Assembly (NCBI RefSeq): GCF_014200455.1
Contig: NZ_JACHBW010000005.1
Location: 186,001 to 250,000, forward strand
DNA length: 64,000 nucleotides
DNA from: Paraburkholderia bannensis
Lineage (GTDB): Bacteria > Pseudomonadota > Gammaproteobacteria > Burkholderiales > Burkholderiaceae
Reading direction: 5' to 3'
Part shown: positions 17,053 to 25,300 of the stretch, one piece after another
Numbering within the stretch: the stretch's first letter is position 1
Layout: every line of letters begins with the position of its first letter
Position numbers and translations under genes: made by a program
Notes under the pieces: model-generated
The model's database searches: none
Seen by the model: the letters and a program-made list of their open reading frames with translations, nothing else
What the model was told of the DNA's origin: nothing

Positions 17053-18527
17053 CCCGCGTTGTTGTTCCAGGTGCCGCCCAGCGCCTCGATCAGCCTGACG
17101 CACGCGGTCATTCTGCGGCCCTCGATCACCACCGCGTCGCGCTGGTTCGTCAGTGCGATGGTCTGCGACGTCACGACGTCGAGATAGCTGAGCGCACCCG
17201 CATTGAAACGGTTCGTCGTGAGCTGCAAGGCCTGCTGCGCGGCCTGTGCGGCGCGCTGCTGCGTGGCGGATTCGTCGGCCAGCGCCTGCAGCGCGGACAG
17301 GTTGTCCTCCACCTGCTCGAACGCCGTGAGCACGGTCTGCCGGTAGTCGGCCACGGTGCCGTCGTAGTGCGCGCTGGCCGCATGCAGCGTTGCGCTGCGC
17401 TTGCCGCCATCGAAGATCGTGCCGACCAGTTGAGGCCCGAGCGACCAGAACAGGCTCGGCGCGCTCAGCCACGGCGCGAACATCGAGCTTTCCAGCCCGG
17501 CTGTCGCGCTGAGCACGAGATTGGGAAAGAAGGCCGCATGCGCCGCGCCGATCTGCGCGTTGGCAGCGGCCACGCGGCGCTCGGCGGCGGCGATATCGGG
17601 GCGACGCTCGATCAGTTGCGAGGGCAGGCCCGCAGGAATGGCCGGCAGCTTGAATCCAGCCTGCGCGGCCTGTGCATCGGGTACGGGCGGCAGCGAGAAT
17701 ATCGAGGCCGGCTCGCCGATCAGGGTGGCAATCGCATGTTGCAGTTGCGCGCGGCTTACGTCGATATCGCGTGCCTGGGTGCGAGTGCTCTCCAGTTGCG
17801 TCTGCGCCTGCGCCACCGCCGATGCATCGATCGCGCCATTGCGCAACTGATCCTGCACGATGGCGAGTGCGCGGGTGTAGACGCTTACGCTGTCGTCGAG
17901 CAACTGCTTTTGCGCGTCGAGCGAACGCAGATTGAAATAATCGACGGCAAGCTGAGCCGTCATCGCAAGACGCACGGCTTCGAGATCGGCGGCACTGGCC
18001 TGCGCAGTGGCGTTGGCGCTGGTCACTTCATCGCGGATACGGCCGAACACATCGGGCTCCCACGTCGCCGTCACGCCCATCGAATAGTCGGGAACGGTTT
18101 TGCCCGCGAGCGACGATCCCTGCTTGTTCGCCGAGGTGCGATAGCGGTCCTGAGCGACGCCCGCGGTGATGGTCGGCAGGAAGCCCGCGCGCTGATAGTC
18201 GGTGGTGGCGCGCGCTTCGGCGAGATTGGCGAGCGCCTTGCGCACGCTCTGGTTCGACACGTCGATGCGCGCTTCCAGTGTGTTCAGTTCCGTGTCGCCG
18301 AATACGGTCCACCAGGCGCCGCGCGGCGCGGCATCGGCGGGCGAGGCGACTTGCCACGCGGGGTTCGAAGCGTTCGAAGCATTCGAAGCATTCGAATCCG
18401 GCTGGCCAGCATAATGCGCGGGAATTTCAACCGTGGGCGCCTGATAAGGCGCGGTGGTCGAACAGGCCGCCAGCGCCGCGGCGACCGCGATCACACCCAG
18501 ACGCAGAGGGAAACGTCGCGTGCTCAT
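17049..18527 (-). CDS. NodT-family outer-membrane efflux lipoprotein
   Basis: A 492-aa outer-membrane factor of a tripartite RND pump. The lipobox LAAC gives acylation at about Cys22 (VAAALAACSTTAPYQAPTVE). Two repeated TolC-like coiled-coil halves follow (TELNTLEARIDVSNQSVRKA; LIERRPDIAAAERRVAAANA; FEQVEDNLSALQALADESAT). ATG 18527 overlaps the adaptor stop by four bases. Just behind the lipobox a 9-bp repeat codes SNASNASN. It forms one leftward operon with the adaptor and permease (permease, adaptor, outer-membrane factor) and would export drugs or other toxic compounds. Confidence 0.93.
   Translation of the reverse strand: MSTRRFPLRLGVIAVAAALAACSTTAPYQAPTVEIPAHYAGQPDSNASNASNASNPAWQVASPADAAPRGAWWTVFGDTELNTLEARIDVSNQSVRKALANLAEARATTDYQRAGFLPTITAGVAQDRYRTSANKQGSSLAGKTVPDYSMGVTATWEPDVFGRIRDEVTSANATAQASAADLEAVRLAMTAQLAVDYFNLRSLDAQKQLLDDSVSVYTRALAIVQDQLRNGAIDASAVAQAQTQLESTRTQARDIDVSRAQLQHAIATLIGEPASIFSLPPVPDAQAAQAGFKLPAIPAGLPSQLIERRPDIAAAERRVAAANAQIGAAHAAFFPNLVLSATAGLESSMFAPWLSAPSLFWSLGPQLVGTIFDGGKRSATLHAASAHYDGTVADYRQTVLTAFEQVEDNLSALQALADESATQQRAAQAAQQALQLTTNRFNAGALSYLDVVTSQTIALTNQRDAVVIEGRRMTACVRLIEALGGTWNNNAG
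18364..18399. repeat. 9-bp tandem repeat inside the NodT gene
   Basis: Four units of TTCGAAGCA or a one-to-two-base variant run head to tail (18364, 18373, 18382, 18391). On the coding strand they give an SNA-type repeat in the linker after the lipid anchor. The unit is three codons, so slippage changes linker length only. Confidence 0.85.
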
Positions 18528-19696
18528 GATTGAGCCGCCTTTGCAGGCTGGGCGATGCTCACCGTTTCGCCGTTGCTGATGCTGTCGCCGGGATTGTCGA
18601 TGACGCGATCGCTCATGGACAGGCCCGAGGTGACTTCCACGTGCGTGCCGAAGTCGCGGCCCAGATGCACGGGCTTGAGCAAGGTCCTGCCGGTCGCATC
18701 GACGGTTGCCACCGTTACCCCGTCGGGACGGAACAGCAGCGTGGTCACCGGCACGTCGAGCGCGGGCGTGGTGCTCTTGAGCGCGAGATGCGCCTGCACG
18801 TAGCCGCCGGGCAGCAGCGCGCCGTCCACATTGTCGACGTCGATTTCCACGCGCAAGGTGCGGCTGGTCGGATCGATCGCGCCCGCGCTGCGCGCCACGC
18901 GCGCGTTGAAGCGGCGGCCCGGATATTGTTGCGTCGTCAACCATGCCTCGGTGGCGGGTTTGACATCCGCCGCATCGTCTTGCGGCACATCGACGAATAC
19001 GCGCAGGGTTTGCGTCTGGGAAAGATGGAACAACTCGTTGGCGGCGGACGGCGAACCGGGCGTGCCGCCCGCTGTCACGAGCGCGCCCACGTCCACGTCG
19101 CGTGCAGTGATGACGCCGTCGAATGGCGCGGTCACTTTTTCAAACGAGACCAGTTCGGCCAGCCGCGCGACATTGGCCTGCGCCGCGGCGAGCGCCGCCT
19201 GTCTGGTCTGCATGTCGCTGAGCTTCGCGTCGGCGTCCTGCTGCGCTACGGACTGACTCGCGAGCATCGTCTGCCAGCGTTGCGCTGTGGTTTTCGCGTA
19301 AGCGTAGGCGGCCTGCGCCGAGGCTTCGTCGGCGCGTGCGGCGCGCAACTGGGCGTCGAGATCGGGCGCGGCGATATCCGCGAGCACCTGGCCGGCCTTC
19401 ACGTGCGTGCCGATATCGGTGTACCAGTGCGCGATATAGCCGCTTGTGCGCGCGAAGATCGCGGTGTCCGCGAAGGGCATCGCCGCGCCGGGCAGCACGA
19501 GATCCTGGCTCGCCGGCGCGGGTTGCGGGCTCACCACCGAAACCGTGAGCGTACTTTGCGAAGCGGTTTGCGCGGCGAGCGCGCGGCTGGCATGCAGGCG
19601 CGGCACCACACCGGCGGCGAGCAGCGCAAGCGCAAGCGCGGCCAGCACGAAAGCGGCCTTGCGGCGCGGCGCGGGTTGTTTGTCGAGGTCGGTCAT
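18524..19696 (-). CDS. RND efflux periplasmic adaptor (MFP/HlyD family)
   Basis: A 390-aa membrane-fusion protein linking the RND permease to the outer-membrane factor. The N-terminal anchor (AAFVLAALALALLAAGVVPR) is followed by a lipoyl half (IAHWYTDIGTHVKAGQVLAD), an alpha-hairpin, the second lipoyl half (ITARDVDVGALVTAGG) and a beta-barrel (GRRFNARVARSAGAIDPTSR). ATG 19696 was chosen because it precedes the basic stretch and anchor. Longer reading adds a non-conserved segment that would overlap the permease gene. Middle gene of the RND operon; its 3' end overlaps the NodT start. Confidence 0.93.
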   Translation of the reverse strand: MTDLDKQPAPRRKAAFVLAALALALLAAGVVPRLHASRALAAQTASQSTLTVSVVSPQPAPASQDLVLPGAAMPFADTAIFARTSGYIAHWYTDIGTHVKAGQVLADIAAPDLDAQLRAARADEASAQAAYAYAKTTAQRWQTMLASQSVAQQDADAKLSDMQTRQAALAAAQANVARLAELVSFEKVTAPFDGVITARDVDVGALVTAGGTPGSPSAANELFHLSQTQTLRVFVDVPQDDAADVKPATEAWLTTQQYPGRRFNARVARSAGAIDPTSRTLRVEIDVDNVDGALLPGGYVQAHLALKSTTPALDVPVTTLLFRPDGVTVATVDATGRTLLKPVHLGRDFGTHVEVTSGLSMSDRVIDNPGDSISNGETVSIAQPAKAAQS

Positions 19697-19730
19697 GATC
19701 GGTAGATAAAAGGCGCGAAATCGGTGAGCG

Positions 19731-22700
19731 TTACTGTTCGGCGTCGGCGGGCTGGTCGAGGGCGGCGTTCTGCGCGGCTCGCTTCGTCTTGCGGCGCGCG
19801 AGCCAGCCATGCGCGATGGCGAACACCACCGGCACGAACATCAGCGTCGAAGCGGTGCCGCACGCGAGGCCGCCAATCACGGCGCGTCCAAGCGGCGCGT
19901 TCTGCTCGCCGCCGTCGCCCAGACCCAGCGCCATCGGCAGCATGCCGATCAACATCGCGAGCGCCGTCATCATGACGGGGCGAAAGCGCGTGAAGCCGGC
20001 CTGTTCTGCGGCCTCGAAGGGGGTTGCGCCTTGCGCAAGACGCTCGCGCGCGGCGGTGACGACCAGAATGCTGTTGGCAGTTGCAATGCCGATGCAAAGA
20101 ATCGTGCCGGTCAGCGCGGGCACGCTGAGCGTGGTGTCGGTGGCGAACAGCATCCACGCGATGCCCGCAAGCGATGCGGGCAGACCGCTGAGAATCACGA
20201 GCGGATCGAGCCACGACTGGAAGTTCACCACCATCAGCAGATAGACCAGCCCAATGGCGAACGCGAGACCCATCAGGAGTCCGGAGAAAGCCTCGTGCAT
20301 CGCCTGCACCTGGCCGCGGATCACGATCGACGAACCGGGCGGCAGCTTCGCTTTCTCGCTGTCCACAACCGTGGCGACGTCGCTTGCCACCGCGCCCAGG
20401 TCGCGCCCCTGCACCGCGCCAAAGATATCGAGCACCGGCTGCACGTTGTAGTGCGAGACCACGGCCTGCTGGGTGGCGCGCGAGAACGTGCCCAGCGAGC
20501 CGAGCAGATTCTGCACGGGCGCGCCGTCACCCGCGTTCTTCGCTGTATCCGCGCTCACCGCGCCGGAGCCGGTTAGCGGCAGATTCGCCAGCGCCTGCAG
20601 GGAATTCACGTCGTACTGCGGCATCATCACCATGAGCGGATAGCTCACGCCATTCTTCGGATCGAGCCAGAAGTTGGGTGTGGTCTGCGAACTGCCGGAC
20701 AGCGCGATCAGCAGGTTCTGCGCGACGTCGCGTTGCAGCAGACCCGCCTGCATCGCCCTGGTGCGATCGACGTCGATATTGATCGCGGGCGCGTCGCCGG
20801 GCTGCTGGATGCGCGCGTCGACCAGACCGCGCACATGGCGCAGTTTCGCGAGCAGATCGTCGGCAATCACGCGGTTCGCGGCGAGCTTGTTGCCGACGAT
20901 CTGGATATCGATCGGCGCGGGCAGGCCGAAGTTGAGGATCTGGCTGACGATATCGGCAGGCAGGAACGCGAACGTCACGCCCGGGAATGCCTTGGGCAAC
21001 TGCGTGCGCAACTCGCTCACGTATTGAGCCGTCGGGCGATGGCCGGGCTTGAGCGAGACCATCACGTCGGCATCGCCCGCACCCACCGGGTCCGACGAAT
21101 CGTAGGTGAGATTGATGCCGCTGACGGGCACGCCGATATTGTCGAGTATCGCGCCTTGCTCGCTGGCCGGAATGGTCTTGCGAATCGCCGCTTCGACCTG
21201 ATCGGTGAGGCGCGCGGTCTGCTCGATGCGCGTGCCGGTGGGCGCACGCAGATGCAGACGGATTTCGCCGGTATCGACGCTCGGGAAGAAGTCGCGGCCC
21301 GTGAAAAACAGCAGCACGAGCGAGGCCGCGCAGCAGCCGAGAAACAGCGGTACGAAGCGGCGACGTCGCGCGATGGCGCTGGCGAGCGTCGCGCGATACA
21401 TCAGGCGCAACGCTTCGAAACGCGCTTCGAAGGCGCTCTGCAATGCCTGCAGGCGGGCGATCAGCGCATTCGTGGGTCGCTTTGGGTTCGTGCGCGGCTT
21501 GAGCAGATAGAGCGCGAGCGTGGGCACCAGTGTGCGCGAGAAGAAGTACGACGCCGCCATCGCGAAGATCACGGCTTCGGCCAGCGGCACGAACAGGTAG
21601 TGCGCCACGCCGGTGAGCAGGAACATCGGCGCGAACACGATGCAGATCGACAGCGTCGAGACGAAAGTGGGCACGGCGATTTCGCCGGAACCGTTGAGAA
21701 TCGCGTCGTAGAGCGGCTCGCCGTTTTCCAGATGATGGGTGATGTTCTCGATCGCGACCGTTGCGTCGTCAACCAGTATGCCGACCGCGAGCGCAAGGCC
21801 GCCCAGCGTCATGATATTGATGGTCTGACCGAGCGCGGAAAGCGCGAGGATCGACGTGAGCACGGCCAGCGGAATCGATACGGCAATGATTAGCGTCGCG
21901 CGCCAGCTACCCAGGAACAGCAGGATCATCAGCGCAGTGAGGCAGGCAGCGATCAGCGCCTCGCGCACCACGCCGCCAATCGCCGATTTCACGAACACGG
22001 ACTGGTCGTCCAGCGGCGTGATCGTGAGCGCCCTGGGCAGCCCCGCCGCGATATGCGGCAACAGCGCCTTGACCTGGCTGATGATCGACAGTGTGGAGGT
22101 GCTGCCGGTTTTTTCGACGGTGAGCAGCGCCGCGCGTTTGCCGTCGCTGCGCACGATATTGGTTTGCGGCGCGTAGCCGTCGCGTACGTGAGCCACGTCG
22201 CGCACATAGACCACGCTGCCGTTCACGGTTTTCACGGGCAGATTGTTGAGCGCCGCCACGCTATCGGTGCTGCCGTTCATCTGCACGTTGTATTCGCGCG
22301 CGCCGATTTTCGCGGTGCCGCCCGGCAGGATCAGGTTCTGCGCGTTGATGGCGTTGACCACGTCGAGCGGTGCGAGACCTTTGGCCTGCAGCGCATGCGG
22401 ATCGATATCCACCATGATCTGCCGCACCTTGCCGCCGAACGGCAGCGGCACCGACGCGCCCTGCACGGTGGCCAGCTGCGTGCGGATAAAGCTGTTGCCC
22501 AGGTCGTAGAGTTGTTGCTCGGCCAGCGTCGCGCTGGAGAGGCCCAATTGCAGGATCGGCACGGTCGAGGCGTTGTACGTGATGATGTTCGGCGGCAGCG
22601 TGCCCGGCGGCAGCACGCGCAGGATCGACGCCGAATTGCTGGCGGCCTGCGCGATCGCACGGTTGATATCGGCACCCGGATGGAAGAACACCTTGATCAC

Positions 22701-22970
22701 GGAGACGCCGTTGAGCGACTGCGATTCGATGTGCTCGATATCGTCGACGTCCGAGGTCAGCGCGCGCTCGTAGTTCGAGGTGATGCGCTGCGCCATGTCC
22801 TGCGCCGAAAAGCCGTTGTACGACCAGACGATGCTGACCACGGGGATGTCGATGTCAGGGAAGATATCGGTCGGCGTGCGCAGGATCGCGAGCGGGCCCG
22901 CGATCAGGATGAGAATCGCGAGCACGGCGAAGGTATAAGGGCGGCGCAGGGCGAGCCGGACAATCCACAT
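19731..22970 (-). CDS. RND multidrug efflux permease (HAE-1/MdtBC-like)
   Basis: A 1079-aa inner-membrane proton-driven efflux pump. It starts MWIVRLALRRPYTFAVLAIL and has the usual 12-helix layout with two large periplasmic loops. TM4 carries the proton-relay pair in LALAVGILVDDATVAIENIT. Other landmarks are TPTDIFPDIDIPVVSIVWSY, GSWRATLIIAVSIPLAVLTS and the C-terminal half LVVTAARERLAQGATPFEAA, then RPVMMTALAMLIGMLPMALG. The Asp-Asp motif and the lack of heavy-metal motifs favour drug-type efflux. First gene of the leftward operon; a 356-base spacer separates it from the DUF4148 gene. Probably controlled by the neighbouring two-component system. Confidence 0.94.
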   Translation of the reverse strand: MWIVRLALRRPYTFAVLAILILIAGPLAILRTPTDIFPDIDIPVVSIVWSYNGFSAQDMAQRITSNYERALTSDVDDIEHIESQSLNGVSVIKVFFHPGADINRAIAQAASNSASILRVLPPGTLPPNIITYNASTVPILQLGLSSATLAEQQLYDLGNSFIRTQLATVQGASVPLPFGGKVRQIMVDIDPHALQAKGLAPLDVVNAINAQNLILPGGTAKIGAREYNVQMNGSTDSVAALNNLPVKTVNGSVVYVRDVAHVRDGYAPQTNIVRSDGKRAALLTVEKTGSTSTLSIISQVKALLPHIAAGLPRALTITPLDDQSVFVKSAIGGVVREALIAACLTALMILLFLGSWRATLIIAVSIPLAVLTSILALSALGQTINIMTLGGLALAVGILVDDATVAIENITHHLENGEPLYDAILNGSGEIAVPTFVSTLSICIVFAPMFLLTGVAHYLFVPLAEAVIFAMAASYFFSRTLVPTLALYLLKPRTNPKRPTNALIARLQALQSAFEARFEALRLMYRATLASAIARRRRFVPLFLGCCAASLVLLFFTGRDFFPSVDTGEIRLHLRAPTGTRIEQTARLTDQVEAAIRKTIPASEQGAILDNIGVPVSGINLTYDSSDPVGAGDADVMVSLKPGHRPTAQYVSELRTQLPKAFPGVTFAFLPADIVSQILNFGLPAPIDIQIVGNKLAANRVIADDLLAKLRHVRGLVDARIQQPGDAPAINIDVDRTRAMQAGLLQRDVAQNLLIALSGSSQTTPNFWLDPKNGVSYPLMVMMPQYDVNSLQALANLPLTGSGAVSADTAKNAGDGAPVQNLLGSLGTFSRATQQAVVSHYNVQPVLDIFGAVQGRDLGAVASDVATVVDSEKAKLPPGSSIVIRGQVQAMHEAFSGLLMGLAFAIGLVYLLMVVNFQSWLDPLVILSGLPASLAGIAWMLFATDTTLSVPALTGTILCIGIATANSILVVTAARERLAQGATPFEAAEQAGFTRFRPVMMTALAMLIGMLPMALGLGDGGEQNAPLGRAVIGGLACGTASTLMFVPVVFAIAHGWLARRKTKRAAQNAALDQPADAEQ

Positions 22971-23326
22971 GACTAACCTGTATGAGCGTGAAGTCGCGTG
23001 TGCCCGCTGCTCTTGGAGCGGGCGCGCGCGACGGTATGGAGGTTCGCAGTCTGCGGGTGAAGGCTTTGCCGGAGGCTGACCGGCGGATTACGAATCTGAA
23101 ATGTTGGGCGCGCTCTGCGGCAAAGCAGTCAGGCGAGGGCTTTTTGTATCGCCGTGTATCTGGCGCGTACACAGACATGCAGGCTTGCAGAAGGGGCGTT
23201 GAGCGGACACAAGCGGGATACGTCGGGGCGTTCAAATACACCCAAGCCAGTCAACTGCATCGCAAGGGCGATCAAGCCAGATGACCGGAGCACTGAATCC
23301 CTTACTCAACTCGCTGGAGAAAAGCC
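22971..23326. other. Intergenic, divergent promoters
   Basis: A 356-base spacer between the leftward RND operon and the rightward DUF4148 gene. It must hold both promoters. A good ribosome site (GGAGAAAAG) precedes ATG 23327. An open frame across it (from 22982) looks non-coding. No operator was recognised. Confidence 0.5.
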
Positions 23327-23674
23327 ATGAAACTCGTTCAAACCCTGCTCGTCGCTGTTGCCGTCGCCGTGCCCGCCGTGTCGTTCGCACAATCGAATGA
23401 GCCGCTCACGCGCGCCCAGGTGCGCGCCGAACTGGTGCAACTTGAAAAGGCCGGCTACAACCCGGCTGCCGATTACACGCAATATCCGCAGAATCTGCAG
23501 ACTGCGCAGGCGCGTGTCGATGCGCAGAATCAGGCGGCTGCGTCGGCTTACGGTTCGGGTTCGAATGGCAACTCGGCGGCGGGTGCGCGTGCGGTGCGCA
23601 GCGCAGCCAACCGCGCCGACACCGGCGTGCAAAACGACGTGGTGGGTCTGGAGCCGATTTACAGCCACTCCTGA
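23327..23674 (+). CDS. DUF4148 family secreted protein
   Basis: A 115-aa exported protein of the Burkholderiaceae-typical DUF4148 family. The signal peptide ends at VPAVSFAQS. The conserved core is LTRAQVRAELVQLEKAGYNP followed by YPQNLQTAQARVDAQNQAAA, then a low-complexity Gly/Ser/Ala tail. The function of the family is unknown; members are abundant, paralogous small periplasmic proteins. It converges on the mdtP-like gene with a 27-base gap and has no operon partner. Confidence 0.9.
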   Translation: MKLVQTLLVAVAVAVPAVSFAQSNEPLTRAQVRAELVQLEKAGYNPAADYTQYPQNLQTAQARVDAQNQAAASAYGSGSNGNSAAGARAVRSAANRADTGVQNDVVGLEPIYSHS

Positions 23675-23701
23675 GCGGTCCACAGGCGCGTTGTCTTGCG
23701 C

Positions 23702-25300
23702 TTAATCACCCTGCCAGGCGGTGTCCGCGCCCGGTGGGGCGCTGCCCATTTCTCCGGTGGCGAGCGCGAGCGACGCGGCGGCGGATAGCGCGGCGCTATA
23801 GCTGTCCGCGTAGGCGTTCTGTGCGGCGAGCAACTGGTTCTGCGCGAGCAGCGCGTCGGTGATCGAACCCACGCCGTGTCGATAAGCCGCGAACGCCGCG
23901 TCGTAGGTCGTTTGCGTGGCGTCGAGCAGCGCCTTTGCCGCGTTGTTCGAAGCGAGGCTGGTGGTGAGCGCGTTCTGTGCGGAGACGATCTGGCGCACGG
24001 CTTCGTCGCGCGTATGGGTGGATTTCGCGGCGGCGCTGTCGGCGTCGTTGCGCGCCTGCATCAGCACGGCGGAGCGCAGGCCGCCGTCGTAGAGCGGAAT
24101 TGTCACGCCCAAAAAGATGCTGCCGCTGCGGCGGCTGCCGTTCAGGTTCACGGTGGCCGCCTGGTCGCCAATTGAAGGAATCGCCGTGATTGCCGTCGTG
24201 CCCGTGCCGTAGGCCGCCGACGCGGAGAGAAACACTTTCGGCATGAACGCTGCCTCTGCCGCGCGGATCTTTGCCTGATTGGCCTGTTCGAGCGCGTACG
24301 CGCTCTGCACGTCCGGGCGGCGCGCGATGGCGTCCGTGACGATCTCGTCTACGGGACGCTGCATCGTGGGCGAAAGCGTGCGCGGCGGCAGCGCCGCAAT
24401 CGTCGGCTTCGAGAGCGGCGAAATGCCGAGCGCCGAGACGAGGTTCAGATAACTGTCGCTCGCGAGACCGTCTGCCTGCACTTTGGCGAGGTTGGCCTGG
24501 GCGCGGTTCTGGTTGGCCTGGGCGAGTTCGACCACGGTGCCCACGCCCTGCTTGAGGCGTGCGCGTGCAGCGGCAAGGATGCCGTCCGCGTTGTCGAGCG
24601 CCTGCTGGGTGGTGCGAGCGCGGGCCGAGGCGGCTTCGTAGGTGTAGTACGCGACGCTCACTGCGTGGATCACCTGCTGATGAATGGCAGTGAAGGCGAT
24701 GTTCGCGGCGAGCGATAGCTGGTTGGCCGCATCCACGCGCGCGCGGCGGCCGCCAAAGTCGAACAGCAGCCATTGCAGCGCGAGCACCGACACGGTGCCG
24801 TGAATCTCGGTACTCGTGGAGGCGGTGCCGAGCAGCGTCGTCGTGGCCGAGCCGCTCGCAGCCGTGTAGGCGCCCATCGCCGTGGCGGTGAGTTGCGGCA
24901 GATACGCGGTTTTGGCGATGCCGGCCGCAAGCGCTGCGTTGCGCGCGTCGTTCCAGGCGATACGCGTGAGCGGATTGGTCGACTCCGCCATGTCGATCAG
25001 TTCGGGCAGCGTGTACGCATGGCTGGGGTCGAGCGGCGCGGCGGGCTCGATGCTCGATAGGGCCGCGCTGCGCGGCAGGGTGTAGCTGTCGCGCCGGGTA
25101 GCGGTATCGGCAAGGTGCAGCGGCGGCCCTGGGACGATGTTGCCCGCGTTATCGGTTTGCGGTTGCCAGGGACGGTCGGCGGCGGGCGCTGCGAGATCGA
25201 GCGAGGAAGTCGCGCAGCCGGCGAGCGCGCTGATGGCGAACGCCAGCGCCAATGCGACGGCCAGCGGGGTCGAACGCGGCGTCGGGTCAGGGGCGCGCAT
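23702..25300 (-). CDS. mdtP: Outer-membrane efflux lipoprotein, MdtP-like
   Basis: A 532-aa TolC/NodT-type outer-membrane factor. The lipobox LAGC (LAFAISALAGCATSSLDLAA) gives an acylated Cys near residue 29. Two helical-hairpin repeats follow (YTLPELIDMAESTNPLTRIA; ARARLKQGVGTVVELAQANQ; IARRPDVQSAYALEQANQAK). ATG 25300 overlaps the MdtO-like gene by 14 bases, so it is translated in the same operon. Gene order ytcA-mdtN-mdtO-mdtP matches the E. coli exporter operon reported to give tolerance to puromycin, acriflavine and sulfa drugs. The symbol rests on synteny plus family. Confidence 0.82.
   Translation of the reverse strand: MRAPDPTPRSTPLAVALALAFAISALAGCATSSLDLAAPAADRPWQPQTDNAGNIVPGPPLHLADTATRRDSYTLPRSAALSSIEPAAPLDPSHAYTLPELIDMAESTNPLTRIAWNDARNAALAAGIAKTAYLPQLTATAMGAYTAASGSATTTLLGTASTSTEIHGTVSVLALQWLLFDFGGRRARVDAANQLSLAANIAFTAIHQQVIHAVSVAYYTYEAASARARTTQQALDNADGILAAARARLKQGVGTVVELAQANQNRAQANLAKVQADGLASDSYLNLVSALGISPLSKPTIAALPPRTLSPTMQRPVDEIVTDAIARRPDVQSAYALEQANQAKIRAAEAAFMPKVFLSASAAYGTGTTAITAIPSIGDQAATVNLNGSRRSGSIFLGVTIPLYDGGLRSAVLMQARNDADSAAAKSTHTRDEAVRQIVSAQNALTTSLASNNAAKALLDATQTTYDAAFAAYRHGVGSITDALLAQNQLLAAQNAYADSYSAALSAAASLALATGEMGSAPPGADTAWQGD

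Noticed and set aside
18925-18940. TGTTGCGTCGTCAACC inside the RND adaptor gene as an activator site
   Set aside because: It keeps the left half only and lies within coding sequence away from any -24/-12 promoter.
22982-23284. A 100-codon frame in the RND/DUF4148 spacer
   Set aside because: No ribosome site, arginine-rich composition without domain pattern, and it fills a region that must hold two promoters.
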